Positions 26,601-35,512 are shown, counted from the stretch's first letter. The stretch is DNA of 64,000 nt from Natranaeroarchaeum aerophilus (GCF_023638055.1 NZ_JAKRVY010000001.1:248001-312000); one strand, 5' to 3'. The notes: generated by a model not told the origin, from the sequence alone. Translations and numbers: made by a program.

Positions 26601-28361
26601 ATCGAGGCGTTGAAAGGCGACGACGAGTACACCGTGACCGCCGCGAAACCGGGGTACGCGACGAACGCCACGGACCGGTCGATCGCCGACAGCGACGTCG
26701 CGGTGATGAATTTCGAGCTAACATCTGGCGGCACGGTCACTGGCACCGTCACGGCGTCGGATAGTGCCGAATCGCTCCCGGGCGTGCTGATCGAACACGA
26801 CGCGGACAGCACGGTTCCGCCGGTCGAAACGGACGACTGCGGGACGTACTCGATCCGGCTTCCGGAGGGAGAGCAGTCGATTACCGCGTCGCTCGAGAAC
26901 TTCGAGCCCCGCACCGAAATGGTAGATATTAGCGTTGGCGAGGCCACCGAGCGAGACTTCGCACTCGACCCGAAACCCGCCTCCGTCTCGGGAACCGTGA
27001 CGGACATCGAGACCGACGATCCGCTGGAAGGGACGATCGTTTCGCTCTCCTCGGAGGGTGAAACCTACTCGGTCGAGACCGACGAGGACGGCGCGTACCA
27101 GCTCCAGCAGATCCCACGTGGCGAGTACGAGCTTTCGGTGAGTCATCCCGACTACGAGGAGGTCGATTCGAGTAGCCTGAGTCTGGCCGCCAACGCGGAT
27201 AAAACGGGAGTCGATGTCGCGCTCACACCGAAACCGGGCGTGATCGAAGGTCAGATCATAGATGGCGCGGGCGAGCCCCTGGCGAATGCCACGGCACAGG
27301 TTACCGGCGAGGAGATGATTGCTCTCGACGCAAAGACGGATGCCGACGGGACCTACTCGTTTGCTGTCCCACGCGGCGAGTACACCGCCAAGACGACGAA
27401 ACAGGCCTACGAGAGCGACACGACAACACTGACCGTCGGCCCCAACGAAACCGTCGCCCACGATGTCACGATCGTCCAGTTGCCGGTGTACTTCGACGTG
27501 ATCGGGTTCGAGGCTCCGGATGCCGTCGAGCAGGGAGACACGATCGACATCGCGGCCGACGTCGACAACCTGGGTGCGGAGACCGGAACGATGAACGTCG
27601 AGTACCGGTTCGACGGGGAGACCGTCGACACGACGGAGCTGACGCTCGACGCGGGCGCGAAGGAGACCACCGCGCTCTCCTATGCGATCCCCGACGACAC
27701 AGAAACCGGCGAGTACGACCACGGTGTCCACGCGAACACCAGCGCAACCGGGACGATCACCGTCCAAGAGGCCGAGGAAGACACCAGTGGCGGCGGTGGA
27801 GGTGGCGGTGGCGCGTTCGGACCGCCCGATTTCCAGGTGACGATCACCGACACGAACTCGCCGGTCGATGCGGGAGAGCGACTCGATGTCTCTGTCACGC
27901 TCCGAAACGAGGGCGACCGCTCGGACACCCAGTCGATCGAACTCGTCTACCGTGGTGAGGTAGTCGATAGTTCCGAACAGCGTGTTGCTGGTGGCCAGCA
28001 ACGGTTCCTCACGCTTGCTGCTGACACGTCTGCTGAAGACATCGGCGAACAGGAAATCACGGTCCGGAGCGCGGACAGCGAGGACTCGACGACCGTGGTT
28101 ATCGACGGCGACGAACCGGCCGGGGAGGCAGAGCCGTCGGACGATGGTGACGACGACAGCACCCCACCAGATTCCGACGACGGCGATGAAGATGAACCGA
28201 CCGATGAGGAGGAGTCCGCGAATGGCGACGATGGCACCACTGACGACGTGGAATCAGAACCCGGTGACGAGGGTACGGACGACGAGTCACTCCCCGGCTT
28301 CGGACCGCTCGCTGGAGTGCTTGCGGTACTGTTAACAGTCGTGTTGCTGGCGCGTCGGTAG
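23682..28361 (+). CDS. Large secreted subtilisin-like protease with repeated carboxypeptidase-regulatory-like domains and PGF-CTERM anchor
   Basis: 1,559 residues from ATG 23682 (a GTG two codons earlier is possible). A signal helix (~8-30) is followed by a pro-region. The S8 domain has Asp221 (V-L-D-T-G-I-D), His268 (S-H-G-T-H-V-S-G) and Ser448 (G-T-S-M-A-T-P-H). Residues ~515-1240 hold about nine beta-sandwich repeats of 75-90 residues (D-G-E-Y-T-F-E-A-L-K-G-D-D-E-Y type). Two CARDB-like beta domains follow, separated by a Gly run (~1370-1376), then an acidic Asp/Glu/Thr tail and L-P-G-F-G-P-L plus a helix and A-R-R. That end is a PGF-CTERM signal, processed by archaeosortase in this group. 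Confidence 0.93.
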   Translation: MDTRRRAVVLTASVFVAVAVGVSFLPAALGGVVGADAYSDSTVEFDDNSQLLDETSSQSEGASVAEPLDSATGETTVIVQLAEPAGSLGETPEQSVATLKGHAELSQEPVVRFADAHEGVTVERQFWITNAVLLTVDTDRVPLAEVAAVDGVTAVEENSQVRALDAQASSPDTSLLSPSDSLTQQGMSSTDATYGLDMINAPETWQEFGTQGEGVRVAVLDTGIDAEHPDIDLHTDDPNDPTYPGGWAEFDTSGNQIEGSEPYDVESHGTHVSGTVGGGDASGTHIGVSPGVELTHGGVLMECIEDDGDEFCGTGTRAQVLGGMEWAVDNDADIMSLSLGASEYDDEYATEVRNAEAAGVLVVAASGNDGEETSNSPGNTYESFSVGAVDWDEEVASFSSGEVVSKDDFDDPPADWPDVWIVPDVTAPGVYTESTVPGGDYEPKSGTSMATPHVSGTAALMLSTNPDLTPEETRQVLADTARKPAGEPVEQDTRYGNGIIDAHGATSAVSAQGVQGTVIGESTGEGIDGVTVTLSNDDGEITTTTTDEHGEYWIEHEESGTFQLAIDAGFSSETTDTEIGSIVETVDVTLDDTVTVDGTVTEDVTGEPVQNATVTVAANDDETTVDTDEHGEYSVGAVFTAATTDATVDVAASGFEPDSDDASIADTSAVTVDRVLVGTASLTGTVTEAGTDIPIEGGTVTVERDGTTYETETDSAGTYEFAALKGADEYDISITASGFTETTDWGVEVADGADETADYALTGNASLSGTVTEAGTDATIEGATVTAERNDVSYETETDSAGTYEFTALKGADEYDIAVSATGFEDETETGVEIADEVAETADYALTGNASLSGTITEAGTEAPIEDATIIAERNGISYETTTDENGEYTFEALKGDDEYGISVAAAGFEGESDTGVQIDEGENMAAYELTGTASLTGTVTDTDTNPIDSVTITAERDGVTYEAITNQDGEYTIEALKGDDEYTVTAAKPGYATNATDRSIADSDVAVMNFELTSGGTVTGTVTASDSAESLPGVLIEHDADSTVPPVETDDCGTYSIRLPEGEQSITASLENFEPRTEMVDISVGEATERDFALDPKPASVSGTVTDIETDDPLEGTIVSLSSEGETYSVETDEDGAYQLQQIPRGEYELSVSHPDYEEVDSSSLSLAANADKTGVDVALTPKPGVIEGQIIDGAGEPLANATAQVTGEEMIALDAKTDADGTYSFAVPRGEYTAKTTKQAYESDTTTLTVGPNETVAHDVTIVQLPVYFDVIGFEAPDAVEQGDTIDIAADVDNLGAETGTMNVEYRFDGETVDTTELTLDAGAKETTALSYAIPDDTETGEYDHGVHANTSATGTITVQEAEEDTSGGGGGGGGAFGPPDFQVTITDTNSPVDAGERLDVSVTLRNEGDRSDTQSIELVYRGEVVDSSEQRVAGGQQRFLTLAADTSAEDIGEQEITVRSADSEDSTTVVIDGDEPAGEAEPSDDGDDDSTPPDSDDGDEDEPTDEEESANGDDGTTDDVESEPGDEGTDDESLPGFGPLAGVLAVLLTVVLLARR

Positions 28362-28412
28362 GCGTAGACCCGCAAGTTTAACCCTCATTCCGCACAACTC
28401 TCTCCCGACCAG

Positions 28413-29825
28413 ATGGACGCTCCGATTCCAGAACTCGCCGAGCGCGCCGCCGAGTGTGCCCAGCGACTGCGCGACGCAGACGGCGTCGTCCTCGCCTCCC
28501 ACATCGACGCGGACGGCCTTACCAGTGCCGCCATCGCAGCGAGCGCGCTCGAACGTGCCGGTATCCCCTTCGAGACGGTGTTCAGCAAACAGCTCGATGA
28601 GGGCGAGATCGCAGGAATCGCGAACATGGATCGGGACATCGTCCTCTTCACTGACTTCGGGAGCGGACAGCTCGATATCATCGCAGCACACGAGCAGGCG
28701 GGCGATTTTACGCCGGTGATCGCGGACCACCACCAGCCTGCCGACGCCGAGACGGCGTACCACCTGAACCCGCTGCTGTTCGGGATCAACGGCGCGTCCG
28801 AACTCTCGGGTGCGGGCGCGAGCTACGTCCTCGCCAGGGCGCTCGAACCAGACGACGGCGACAACCGTGATCTCGCCGCGCTCGCCATCGTCGGCGCGGT
28901 CGGCGACATGCAGGCCAGTGGGGGCGAGCTCGTCGGCGCAAACCGAAGCATCGTCGAGGAAGGGGTTGCGGCTGGCGTGCTCGACGAGGGTACCGACCTC
29001 TCGCTGTACGGCAAACAGACCCGCCCGCTCCCCAAACTCATAGAGTACTCGACAGATGTCTATATCCCCGGCATTAGCAACGACGAGCGCGGCGCGATGG
29101 GCTTTCTCGACGATCTCGACCTCAATCTCAAAGCCGACGGCGACTGGCGGCGGTGGGTCGACCTGACCGACGACGAACGCCAGATCGTCGCCAGTGCGCT
29201 CGTCCAGCGCGCAGTATCGAGAGGCGTCCCGGCGGACAAGATCGACGGCCTCGTCGGCACGACCTACTCGCTCACTGCGGAACCGGAAGGAACCGAACTA
29301 CGGGACGCAAGCGAGTTCTCTACGCTGCTGAACGCGACCGCCCGCTACGAGCGCGCGGACGTGGGCCTCGCCGTCTGTCTCGGGGATCGTGGGGACGCGC
29401 TCGACCGGGCACGTCAGCTTCTGCGAGATCACCGGCGAAACCTCTCGGAGGGGATCGAGTGGGTCACCTCGGAAGGCGTCACGCGTGAGGAGCACGTCCA
29501 GTGGTTCCACGCCGAGGACCGCATTCGCGAGACGATCGTCGGCATCGTCGCCGGGATGGCGGTTGGTGCTGACGGCGTCGACCGCGGCACGCCGATCATC
29601 GCCTTTGCACATAAAAACGACGAGGAGGTGAAAGTCTCGTCGAGGGGCACGCACTCGCTCGTCCGGGAGGGACTCGATCTCTCGGCGGTGATGGGTGAGG
29701 CCTCACGTGCAGTTGGTGGCGATGGTGGCGGACACGACGTCGCCGCGGGGGCGACCGTCCCGGCAGGGACCGAAGCGGAGTTTATTGAGCTGGCTGACGA
29801 GATCGTCGGCCAGCAACTCTCCTGA
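28413..29825 (+). CDS. DHH-family exonuclease, RecJ/GAN-like
   Basis: 470 residues. Metal-binding motifs of the DHH superfamily are in order: S-H-I-D-A-D-G (residue ~29), F-T-D-F-G-S-G (~86), A-D-H-H-Q-P (~106) and V-G-D-M-Q. The C-terminal DHHA1 domain ends with G-G-D-G-G-G-H-D-V-A-A-G-A. Archaeal relatives (RecJ/GAN) are single-strand-specific exonucleases, often linked to the replisome or to RNA decay. It begins 51 bases after the protease gene. Which of the several haloarchaeal RecJ paralogues this is cannot be told by eye. Confidence 0.9.
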   Translation: MDAPIPELAERAAECAQRLRDADGVVLASHIDADGLTSAAIAASALERAGIPFETVFSKQLDEGEIAGIANMDRDIVLFTDFGSGQLDIIAAHEQAGDFTPVIADHHQPADAETAYHLNPLLFGINGASELSGAGASYVLARALEPDDGDNRDLAALAIVGAVGDMQASGGELVGANRSIVEEGVAAGVLDEGTDLSLYGKQTRPLPKLIEYSTDVYIPGISNDERGAMGFLDDLDLNLKADGDWRRWVDLTDDERQIVASALVQRAVSRGVPADKIDGLVGTTYSLTAEPEGTELRDASEFSTLLNATARYERADVGLAVCLGDRGDALDRARQLLRDHRRNLSEGIEWVTSEGVTREEHVQWFHAEDRIRETIVGIVAGMAVGADGVDRGTPIIAFAHKNDEEVKVSSRGTHSLVREGLDLSAVMGEASRAVGGDGGGHDVAAGATVPAGTEAEFIELADEIVGQQLS

Positions 29826-29840
29826 CCACTCCCGCTGGCG

Positions 29841-30053
29841 TTACTCAGCTGGGCAGGTATCGATCCCCAGGAGTTTGTTCACCGTGCACCGTTGTGTGAG
29901 CGCGCTCGCGAGGAGTCCCGCTCCAAATAGTAGCGCTCCGAGCCCGTTCTGTTTCGATCTGTGTGAGAGTGCTACGACCCCAGCGAGTAACAGCACGGCT
30001 CCACCGACGAACCGGACTGTGCGGTCGGTACCGCCGACGTTCTTCTCGAACAT
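29841..30053 (-). CDS. DUF2892/YgaP-type membrane protein
   Basis: 70 residues starting M-F-E-K-N-V-G-G-T-D-R-T-V-R, the usual start of YgaP-like DUF2892 proteins. Two hydrophobic helices follow (V-R-F-V-G-G-A-V-L-L-L-A-G-V-V and G-L-G-A-L-L-F-G-A-G-L-L), then R-C-T-V-N-K-L-L-G-I-D-T-C, a conserved C-terminal motif with two Cys. Function of the domain alone is unknown. A longer open frame upstream is Arg/Gly-rich and covers the RNA candidate, so the internal ATG is correct. Confidence 0.88.
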   Translation of the reverse strand: MFEKNVGGTDRTVRFVGGAVLLLAGVVALSHRSKQNGLGALLFGAGLLASALTQRCTVNKLLGIDTCPAE

Positions 30054-30117
30054 ATCCGACGTTAGGAACGGATCTGCTTGAGCGTGACGCCACACTACCC
30101 GGAGTTTATATACGTTC

Positions 30118-30222
30118 GAGGGGCCAGGACCGCCATGCGCTGACCCGCCGACACGGCGCTGGCCGAGGCCGGTGTGCGACACGCCGCGTCGTGGACGTTC
30201 CCGTCGCCTGTTTGCTAACCTC
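30118..30222 (+). ncRNA. Structured small RNA candidate, copy A
   Basis: A TATA-like tttatata about 10 bases upstream precedes ~105 bases aligned to a second copy at 51867. The core helix is cacggcgc (30152-30159) with gcgtcgtg (30186-30193), then a single bulged T and ggc/gcc. In copy B the same helix is cacgacgc/gcgtcgtg plus ggt/acc, so one pair changes C-G to T-A and another G-T to A-T. Enclosed loops are 26 bases in both. Ends gagg/cctc could pair. No ORF fits. It lies upstream of uvrC and divergent from the DUF2892 gene. Confidence 0.6.
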
Positions 30223-30286
30223 ATAGCCCGTCTGGCACGACCCCCAGCCGCAGGGTTCAAACTCGCTGCTCACCTAGCCCGCGCTG

Positions 30287-32029
30287 ATGGACGCGTCCAC
30301 GGTACGTGAGCGTGCTACGGATCTCCCCACCGAGCCCGGCGTCTACCAGTTCCTCGCCGACGAGCAGGTGCTCTACGTCGGGAAGGCGGTGGACATCCGT
30401 GCCCGGGTCCGCTCGTACGCCGACCCCAGAAGTCGGCGGATCGCGCGGATGGTCCGACGAGCCGACGCGATCGACGTTGCGGTAACCGACACCGAAACCC
30501 AGGCACTGTTGCTGGAGGCGAACATGATCAAGCGCCACCAGCCCCGGTACAACGTCCGGCTGAAAGACGACAAGTCCTACCCGCTGGTCCAGCTTACCGA
30601 CCACCCGGTCCCGCGGATCGAGATCACGCGGGATCCGGACGAGGGTGCGACCGTGTATGGCCCGTACACGAGTCGCTCCCGCCTCGAAACAGTCGTCAAA
30701 GCACTCCGAGAAATCTACGGACTGCGCGGCTGCTCGGATCACAAGTACGCGAACCGGGACCGTCCCTGTCTCGACTACGAAGTCGGCATCTGTACCGCGC
30801 CGTGTACCGGCGAAATAAGCGAGGCGGCGTACGCGGAAGACGTCACCGCGGCACAGCGATTCTTCGAGGGAGAGATCGGCGTCCTCGCGACTTCCCTCAG
30901 CCGATCGATGGAGCAGGCCGCGGAGAGTCAGGAGTTCGAGCGGGCGGCCAACCTCCGCGACCGGCTGGAGACCGTCGAGGCGTTCCACGGCGACAGCGGC
31001 GATGCCGTCGCCACCGGGGACTCCGACGGCGAACGACTGCTGGACGTGCTTGGTGTCGCCATCGAAGGCGAGGAGGCGACCGTCGCCCGGCTCCACAGCG
31101 ACGGCGGCCAGCTCGTCGACCGGGACCGTCACACCCTCGCTGCACCCGACAGTGGCCCGGATCAGATCGCCCGGGTCCTATCGGCGTTCGTCCCACAGTA
31201 CTACGCCGAGCGGGAGCTTCCGGACGCGCTCGTGCTCCCGGAGCATCTCGACGACGAGGAGCTGGAATCGTGGCTCGACACCGAAGGCGTTGCGGTTCGC
31301 GTTCCGGGTGCCGGACGGGAAGCGACGCTCGTCGATCTGGCGCTCAAAAACGCCCGTCGCGGCACCGACAGTCGGGACGAGGTCGGAGCCCTCGCGGCGG
31401 CGCTGGACATCGAGCGCCCGACACGGATCGAGGGGTTCGACGTGAGTCACGCCCAGGGAAGCCAGGCGGTCGGGAGCAACGTCACGTTCGTCGACGGCTC
31501 CCGCGAGAGCAGCGACTACCGCCGCAAGAGACTGGGGGGCGGAAACGACGACTACGCGAATATGCGTTCGCTGGTCGAGTGGCGGGCCAGCCGTGCAATC
31601 GAGGGGCGTGACGACAGACTCGATCCAGATTTGCTGGTGATCGATGGCGGCGAGGGCCAGCTCTCGGCGGCACGGGAGGCGCTCGATGCGGTCGGCTGGG
31701 ACGTTCCAGCGATCGCCCTCGCGAAAGACGAGGAGCTCGTAATAACGCCAGAGCGGACCTACGACTGGTCCGACGATGCCCTACAACTCCATCTCCTCCA
31801 GCGCGTCCGTGACGAGGCACATCGGTTCGCCCTCCAGTACCACCAGACGCTGCGGGACGACGTCTCGACGGCGCTCGATGGGATCGATGGGGTCGGCCCG
31901 GAGACGCGCAAACGGCTGCTGGGTCGGTTCGGCAGCGTCGAGGGGGTGCGGGAGGCCTCGATCGAGGAGCTCACAGCGGTCGACGGCATCGGCCAGAAGA
32001 CTGCCGAGACGCTCGTCGAGGCGCTGTAG
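30287..32029 (+). CDS. uvrC: Excinuclease ABC subunit UvrC
   Basis: 580 residues. N-terminal GIY-YIG nuclease ([20 protein letters not shown]), a Cys-containing segment ([15 protein letters not shown]), a UVR helix pair ([12 protein letters not shown]), an RNase H-like endonuclease with G-F-D-V-S-H and V-I-D-G-G-E-G-Q, and two C-terminal helix-hairpin-helix motifs. It makes the two incisions in nucleotide excision repair. The last ~40 codons are partly duplicated at 36404-36550, so the 3' end abuts a probable island. Confidence 0.96.
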   Translation: MDASTVRERATDLPTEPGVYQFLADEQVLYVGKAVDIRARVRSYADPRSRRIARMVRRADAIDVAVTDTETQALLLEANMIKRHQPRYNVRLKDDKSYPLVQLTDHPVPRIEITRDPDEGATVYGPYTSRSRLETVVKALREIYGLRGCSDHKYANRDRPCLDYEVGICTAPCTGEISEAAYAEDVTAAQRFFEGEIGVLATSLSRSMEQAAESQEFERAANLRDRLETVEAFHGDSGDAVATGDSDGERLLDVLGVAIEGEEATVARLHSDGGQLVDRDRHTLAAPDSGPDQIARVLSAFVPQYYAERELPDALVLPEHLDDEELESWLDTEGVAVRVPGAGREATLVDLALKNARRGTDSRDEVGALAAALDIERPTRIEGFDVSHAQGSQAVGSNVTFVDGSRESSDYRRKRLGGGNDDYANMRSLVEWRASRAIEGRDDRLDPDLLVIDGGEGQLSAAREALDAVGWDVPAIALAKDEELVITPERTYDWSDDALQLHLLQRVRDEAHRFALQYHQTLRDDVSTALDGIDGVGPETRKRLLGRFGSVEGVREASIEELTAVDGIGQKTAETLVEAL

Positions 32030-32030
32030 T

Positions 32031-33290
32031 TTACTGGGTTCCGTCGGGGTCGAACAGCGCGTCGTGGTCGTCGTGCGTCGGTGCCATTGTGAATGTTACA
32101 ATATTGTCAGCGTGATGGATGTCGACGACCAGCCCATCAAGTACCCAGCGGTCGGCGTCGCGGTGGGCGCTTGCGTCGTACTGTTCTGTGACCGCAGTCG
32201 CGATACGGCCGGCTGCGGTCTCGGAGGCCCATGCGGTGTCCCACCGGTATGCCTGTCTGTCGAGATTATCGAGATGCCCGTATCCAGTTAGCCTGTCGCC
32301 GCGCCAGTCGGCGAGGCGGGCGTCCCCAGGCAGCGTCTGGATGCCCGTACGACGGGCGAGCTCGGCCAGACTCTCGTCGACATCGGACACAGCAGTGGGC
32401 GACGCCGCCCCGAGGAGCCGGAGCTTCGCATACAGTCCGGTGACACCGATTCTGCTCGCATCGATTTCGACCCAGTTGTCCCCATATATCGTTGGCGATG
32501 GGACCGATTCCGGATCGAACGGTCCGTTCAGGTAGAGTTGCGAGAACATGATCGCAGCAGTATGGGGTGGGAACGAGCGATGGGCCTCCCACACTCCCGC
32601 CCAACCGGCTCGTTCGTACAGCGTATGGACGAACGCGATGCCAACGGGAATCGCGATCGAGTTGCGAGGGAGTATCCACCGTGGAATCCCGTTTTGGAAC
32701 GCCGGCTCCTCGATGTCACAGTGGCCGTACTCCCCATCCGAGCAGTTCATCCAGTAACGCGTCTGGATGTACTGCGCCGTTCCCTCGACGATTGCATGCC
32801 GGGTCCGGCGTCCGTCCACAGTCCTGTTCGGCGGATCGAGTGAGTCGAATCGCTCGCCCTGTAGCGCATGCACTAGCTCGTGAGCAATTGTCGACTCATC
32901 GACTGGTGGTGACGTCAACAGCATCGTTCGTTCGTCATAGAGGAACATCCCCGAGGGACCAACCTCGTCGGGCGGATCGTCCGCCCTGCTGGCGTGGACG
33001 GCTGTGTTCTTGATCTGTCCGAATCGATCGAGCGGGTCGCCAGTGTCGTGCGAAAACGGTGCTCCCTCTGCGATCTTTACAGTAACGGGGCTTTGCAGTT
33101 CGAGATCGAGCATCGTCTCGACCCGGCGTTTTGCCCGTTCGGCCTTATCGCGGATCGAGTCGGGAACCGACGGCGCATACCTGAGCACCGAACTGGACTG
33201 GGTTGGCCGCCTCCCGGAGAGTAGTACCATCCCACCGGTTGCGGATGTCGCGACCGTGAGCAGCCGTCGTCGCGAAGTGATGGTGTTCAT
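32031..33290 (-). CDS. Secreted zinc metallopeptidase-like protein (HExxH)
   Basis: 419 residues. The N-terminus (S-R-R-R-L-L-T-V-A-T-S-A-T-G-G-M-V-L-L-S-G) is a Tat-type signal. The zinc motif is H-E-L-V-H-A-L (HExxH) near residue 137, with a probable third ligand Glu in V-E-G-T-A-Q-Y about 30 residues on, a gluzincin-like layout. It resembles haloarchaeal surface proteins of the Hvo_1808 type (recalled, unverified). Its ATG overlaps the stop of the propeller lipoprotein by four bases (ATGA), so both come from one mRNA. I infer it could mature the Cys-rich protein of the same island. Two bases separate its stop from the uvrC stop. Confidence 0.82.
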   Translation of the reverse strand: MNTITSRRRLLTVATSATGGMVLLSGRRPTQSSSVLRYAPSVPDSIRDKAERAKRRVETMLDLELQSPVTVKIAEGAPFSHDTGDPLDRFGQIKNTAVHASRADDPPDEVGPSGMFLYDERTMLLTSPPVDESTIAHELVHALQGERFDSLDPPNRTVDGRRTRHAIVEGTAQYIQTRYWMNCSDGEYGHCDIEEPAFQNGIPRWILPRNSIAIPVGIAFVHTLYERAGWAGVWEAHRSFPPHTAAIMFSQLYLNGPFDPESVPSPTIYGDNWVEIDASRIGVTGLYAKLRLLGAASPTAVSDVDESLAELARRTGIQTLPGDARLADWRGDRLTGYGHLDNLDRQAYRWDTAWASETAAGRIATAVTEQYDASAHRDADRWVLDGLVVDIHHADNIVTFTMAPTHDDHDALFDPDGTQ

Positions 33291-34507
33291 GCTTCGACAA
33301 GTGCGTGGAGTGTCGCTGGAATCGGTACGTCGTTGGCAACACTCTCGTTGCCAGTTGGTCTCGTCGTTACGTAGACTCCCGAATCGAGAACTGTCGGTCC
33401 GTCTCTGAGTAGTGCGTCGAGTTCTAGTGTCCAGTCGGGTTCGAAAGAGCTGTAAGATAGTGCCGTAACACGCGACCCTCCTGCGATGTAGAGTCGATCA
33501 CCGGCTGCTGTTATACCTTCAGCTGCGTTGTTCTCATGGGCTGTCACGAGGTGTTCTCCCGAGTCGAGATCTAGTCCCCACACCCCTGCAGTGGTGCCAG
33601 CATACACGGTAGATGCCTCCACGGCGAGACTGTAGACGGCCCGGTTCGAGACTGTTCTGTGCCACTTCGGGGTGCCGCTCCGGTCGAACGCATGGACCGT
33701 TCCTGCGTCGTCACCGACGAGTACCGTCCCGGACACGAGAACTGGGTCCGCAGCAGGTTCCCCATCAAGGCGTACGCTCCAGAGGCGTTCCCCCGTCGCT
33801 GTGGACAGTCCTACGAGAAGCTCACCGGTCGTTACGACGACGAGATTACCGTCGGCTGCTGGGGCTCCAGGGGTGGTATCGGCGGTTTCGTACGTCCACA
33901 GCACGGTCCCGTTTTGCTCGTCGAGTGCGTACAGCTCGCCGCCGAAGAGCGTCCCGACGTAGAACCTTCCGTTTGCGTAGTTGGCCATCGGAGCAATATG
34001 GGTCGAAAACGACTCCTGCCACTGCTCTTCGCCAGTCTCGATATCGATGGCCCGGACGATGCCGCCGGTCCCGTTGGCCTCGAAGACGAGGCCGACATTG
34101 TGGGCGATGTAGAGGGGGCTGCCGTTGGTTGCACCGGTAAGCGCCGTGGCGATTCGGTCACCAGTCGCCGCCTCAAACGCCGTGATGGTCTCGGACTCCG
34201 GTGTACTGTGGTAGACAAGACTGTTCGCGACCATTGGGTCTCCGGTCAGAGTCGCGTCGACCTCGCGCGTCCAGCGGACGTCGACGTCTCCTGTGGGGCC
34301 AGCAACTGAGACAGCTCGGCTGTTCGTCGGATCGTTGTGCTCCATCGGCCAGTCGCCGTCCATGTGCCCGGCCGTCCGCTCGCTCCCCGGCCTGTCGTCG
34401 GAGTGATCGACCAGCCGGTCCGTGCAGCCAGCAGTTCCGACGAGCGCCGCGCAGCCAACTCTTCGCAAGGCTGTGCGCCGGTGGATGTTCACTTCCTGGT
34501 CGGTCAT
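33287..34507 (-). CDS. PQQ-like beta-propeller lipoprotein of the island
   Basis: 406 residues from M-T-D-Q-E-V-N-I-H-R-R-T-A-L-R-R. The R-R pairs, hydrophobic stretch and lipobox G-T-A-G-C mark a Tat lipoprotein. The mature part is a beta-propeller with blades ending T-G-D-R-I, T-G-E-E-Q-W and T-G-E-R-L-W at ~40-residue steps. It is coupled by ATGA overlap to the metallopeptidase and starts 49 bases after the prenyl-synthase-like gene, all three on one strand. The longer frame to 34660 is rejected because it extends into that gene. Likely a surface scaffold or immunity/partner protein. Confidence 0.85.
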   Translation of the reverse strand: MTDQEVNIHRRTALRRVGCAALVGTAGCTDRLVDHSDDRPGSERTAGHMDGDWPMEHNDPTNSRAVSVAGPTGDVDVRWTREVDATLTGDPMVANSLVYHSTPESETITAFEAATGDRIATALTGATNGSPLYIAHNVGLVFEANGTGGIVRAIDIETGEEQWQESFSTHIAPMANYANGRFYVGTLFGGELYALDEQNGTVLWTYETADTTPGAPAADGNLVVVTTGELLVGLSTATGERLWSVRLDGEPAADPVLVSGTVLVGDDAGTVHAFDRSGTPKWHRTVSNRAVYSLAVEASTVYAGTTAGVWGLDLDSGEHLVTAHENNAAEGITAAGDRLYIAGGSRVTALSYSSFEPDWTLELDALLRDGPTVLDSGVYVTTRPTGNESVANDVPIPATLHALVEA

Positions 34508-34556
34508 CGTTTGCCCCACAGCGCGAGAGTGTTCCACCACATCCGTTTTCGCCGGT

Positions 34557-35417
34557 TTAACATTCTTTGGACCACCACTCGTCGAGATCGACCGAAAAGA
34601 GCGACTCCAGCAATGCAGCTCTCTCCGCAGGATACGTTTTGAGGAGCTGATTTGCATCACTCTGCCACGATCGTAACTGGGCGATCAGTTCATCGTCACT
34701 CATGAATCTCATAGCGTTCCATATCTCACCCGTATCAGTTGCTTCTCTGGTACGGTACTGCTCGGCGTCGAGAATAAACTGCTCGTATTTGAAAAAAAGT
34801 CCCCCGAGACACTCCGCGTTCCTGATCTCATTCTGTTCTGCGCCAGCGACCACCGCTCCAAGACCAGCGAGGAATCCAAATAGTACTGACTGTTGGTGGA
34901 CGATGTCGTAGTATAGCGACCCTGAAGGGTCTAAACCTGCTTCTGCAATTTGTCCTTCGGGAAGACACATCGCTCTGTGAGTCCAGTACGATACGGCATC
35001 GTCACCAAGTCGGCATAGCAATCGTAACGCGAGAGGGAACATTACCTGCCACGTCGCGATGACCTCTCGGCGCGCTGTTGCCACGTCATCATCTAAAATG
35101 TCGTCATAGATGTCGTAGTACTCACCGATCAAGACACTAAACTGTAACAGTGTGTCCAGATCTTCTTCGTCAGTGGTGTATGATAAAAAAATCTGCTCGA
35201 CGAGAAATGGAATCTCGATTTTTGGTCGTTTCGAACGTTTTGGTAAGAACTCATTGGGCGTGAAGGCCATTGACGAAACGCGTTTGCGCAAGGGTTTTTC
35301 GGGAATTTCCGCCAGCAGCTCGTCGACGAGCGAATAGGTTCTATACTCTAGGTCTGTGTAGTATTCCATCGCTCGTTGTACCTCGGATTCCGATAGGTTG
35401 AGAGGGCGGGCTAACAT
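34557..35417 (-). CDS. Divergent prenyl-synthase-fold protein (class I isoprenoid synthase-like)
   Basis: 286 residues, mainly helical. Helix D carries D-D-I-L-D-D-D (in Y-Y-D-I-Y-D-D-I-L-D), the first Asp-rich motif of trans-prenyltransferases. Later, S-V-L-F-G-F-L-A-G-L-G-A-V-V-A-G-A matches the helix following the allylic site in polyprenyl synthases, but the second motif reads F-K-Y-E-Q-F-I-L-D, where a DDxxD is expected. So the fold is recognisable and substrate binding is doubtful or altered. AT-richer than core genes and divergent from the Cys-rich protein. First gene of the minus-strand island operon. Confidence 0.7.
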   Translation of the reverse strand: MLARPLNLSESEVQRAMEYYTDLEYRTYSLVDELLAEIPEKPLRKRVSSMAFTPNEFLPKRSKRPKIEIPFLVEQIFLSYTTDEEDLDTLLQFSVLIGEYYDIYDDILDDDVATARREVIATWQVMFPLALRLLCRLGDDAVSYWTHRAMCLPEGQIAEAGLDPSGSLYYDIVHQQSVLFGFLAGLGAVVAGAEQNEIRNAECLGGLFFKYEQFILDAEQYRTREATDTGEIWNAMRFMSDDELIAQLRSWQSDANQLLKTYPAERAALLESLFSVDLDEWWSKEC

Positions 35418-35512
35418 GGTGTCCTATATCATCCATTAATATATAGAGCTTTATACTCATTTATGTAGAAAGTGAATAAGATTTATATTATTAGAGTTTA
35501 TTTCTATGTTTG
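35418..35512. promoter_or_regulatory. Divergent promoter region of the Cys-rich protein and prenyl-synthase-like genes
   Basis: A 95-base AT-rich gap between two divergent starts. The box tttatatta (35482-35490) lies about 27 bases before ATG 35513, right for a leaderless plus-strand transcript. On the other strand, atatatt/tataaag runs near 35440-35455 lie 25-35 bases before the ATG at 35417. Shared sequence suggests joint control. Confidence 0.6.

Noticed and set aside
30118..30222. tRNA gene
   Set aside because: No T-arm (gttcgaatc type), acceptor stem or CCA-compatible end; helix layout differs.
29841..30260. 139-codon version of the DUF2892 gene
   Set aside because: Extension is Arg/Gly-rich and overlaps the conserved RNA candidate; internal ATG gives the family start.
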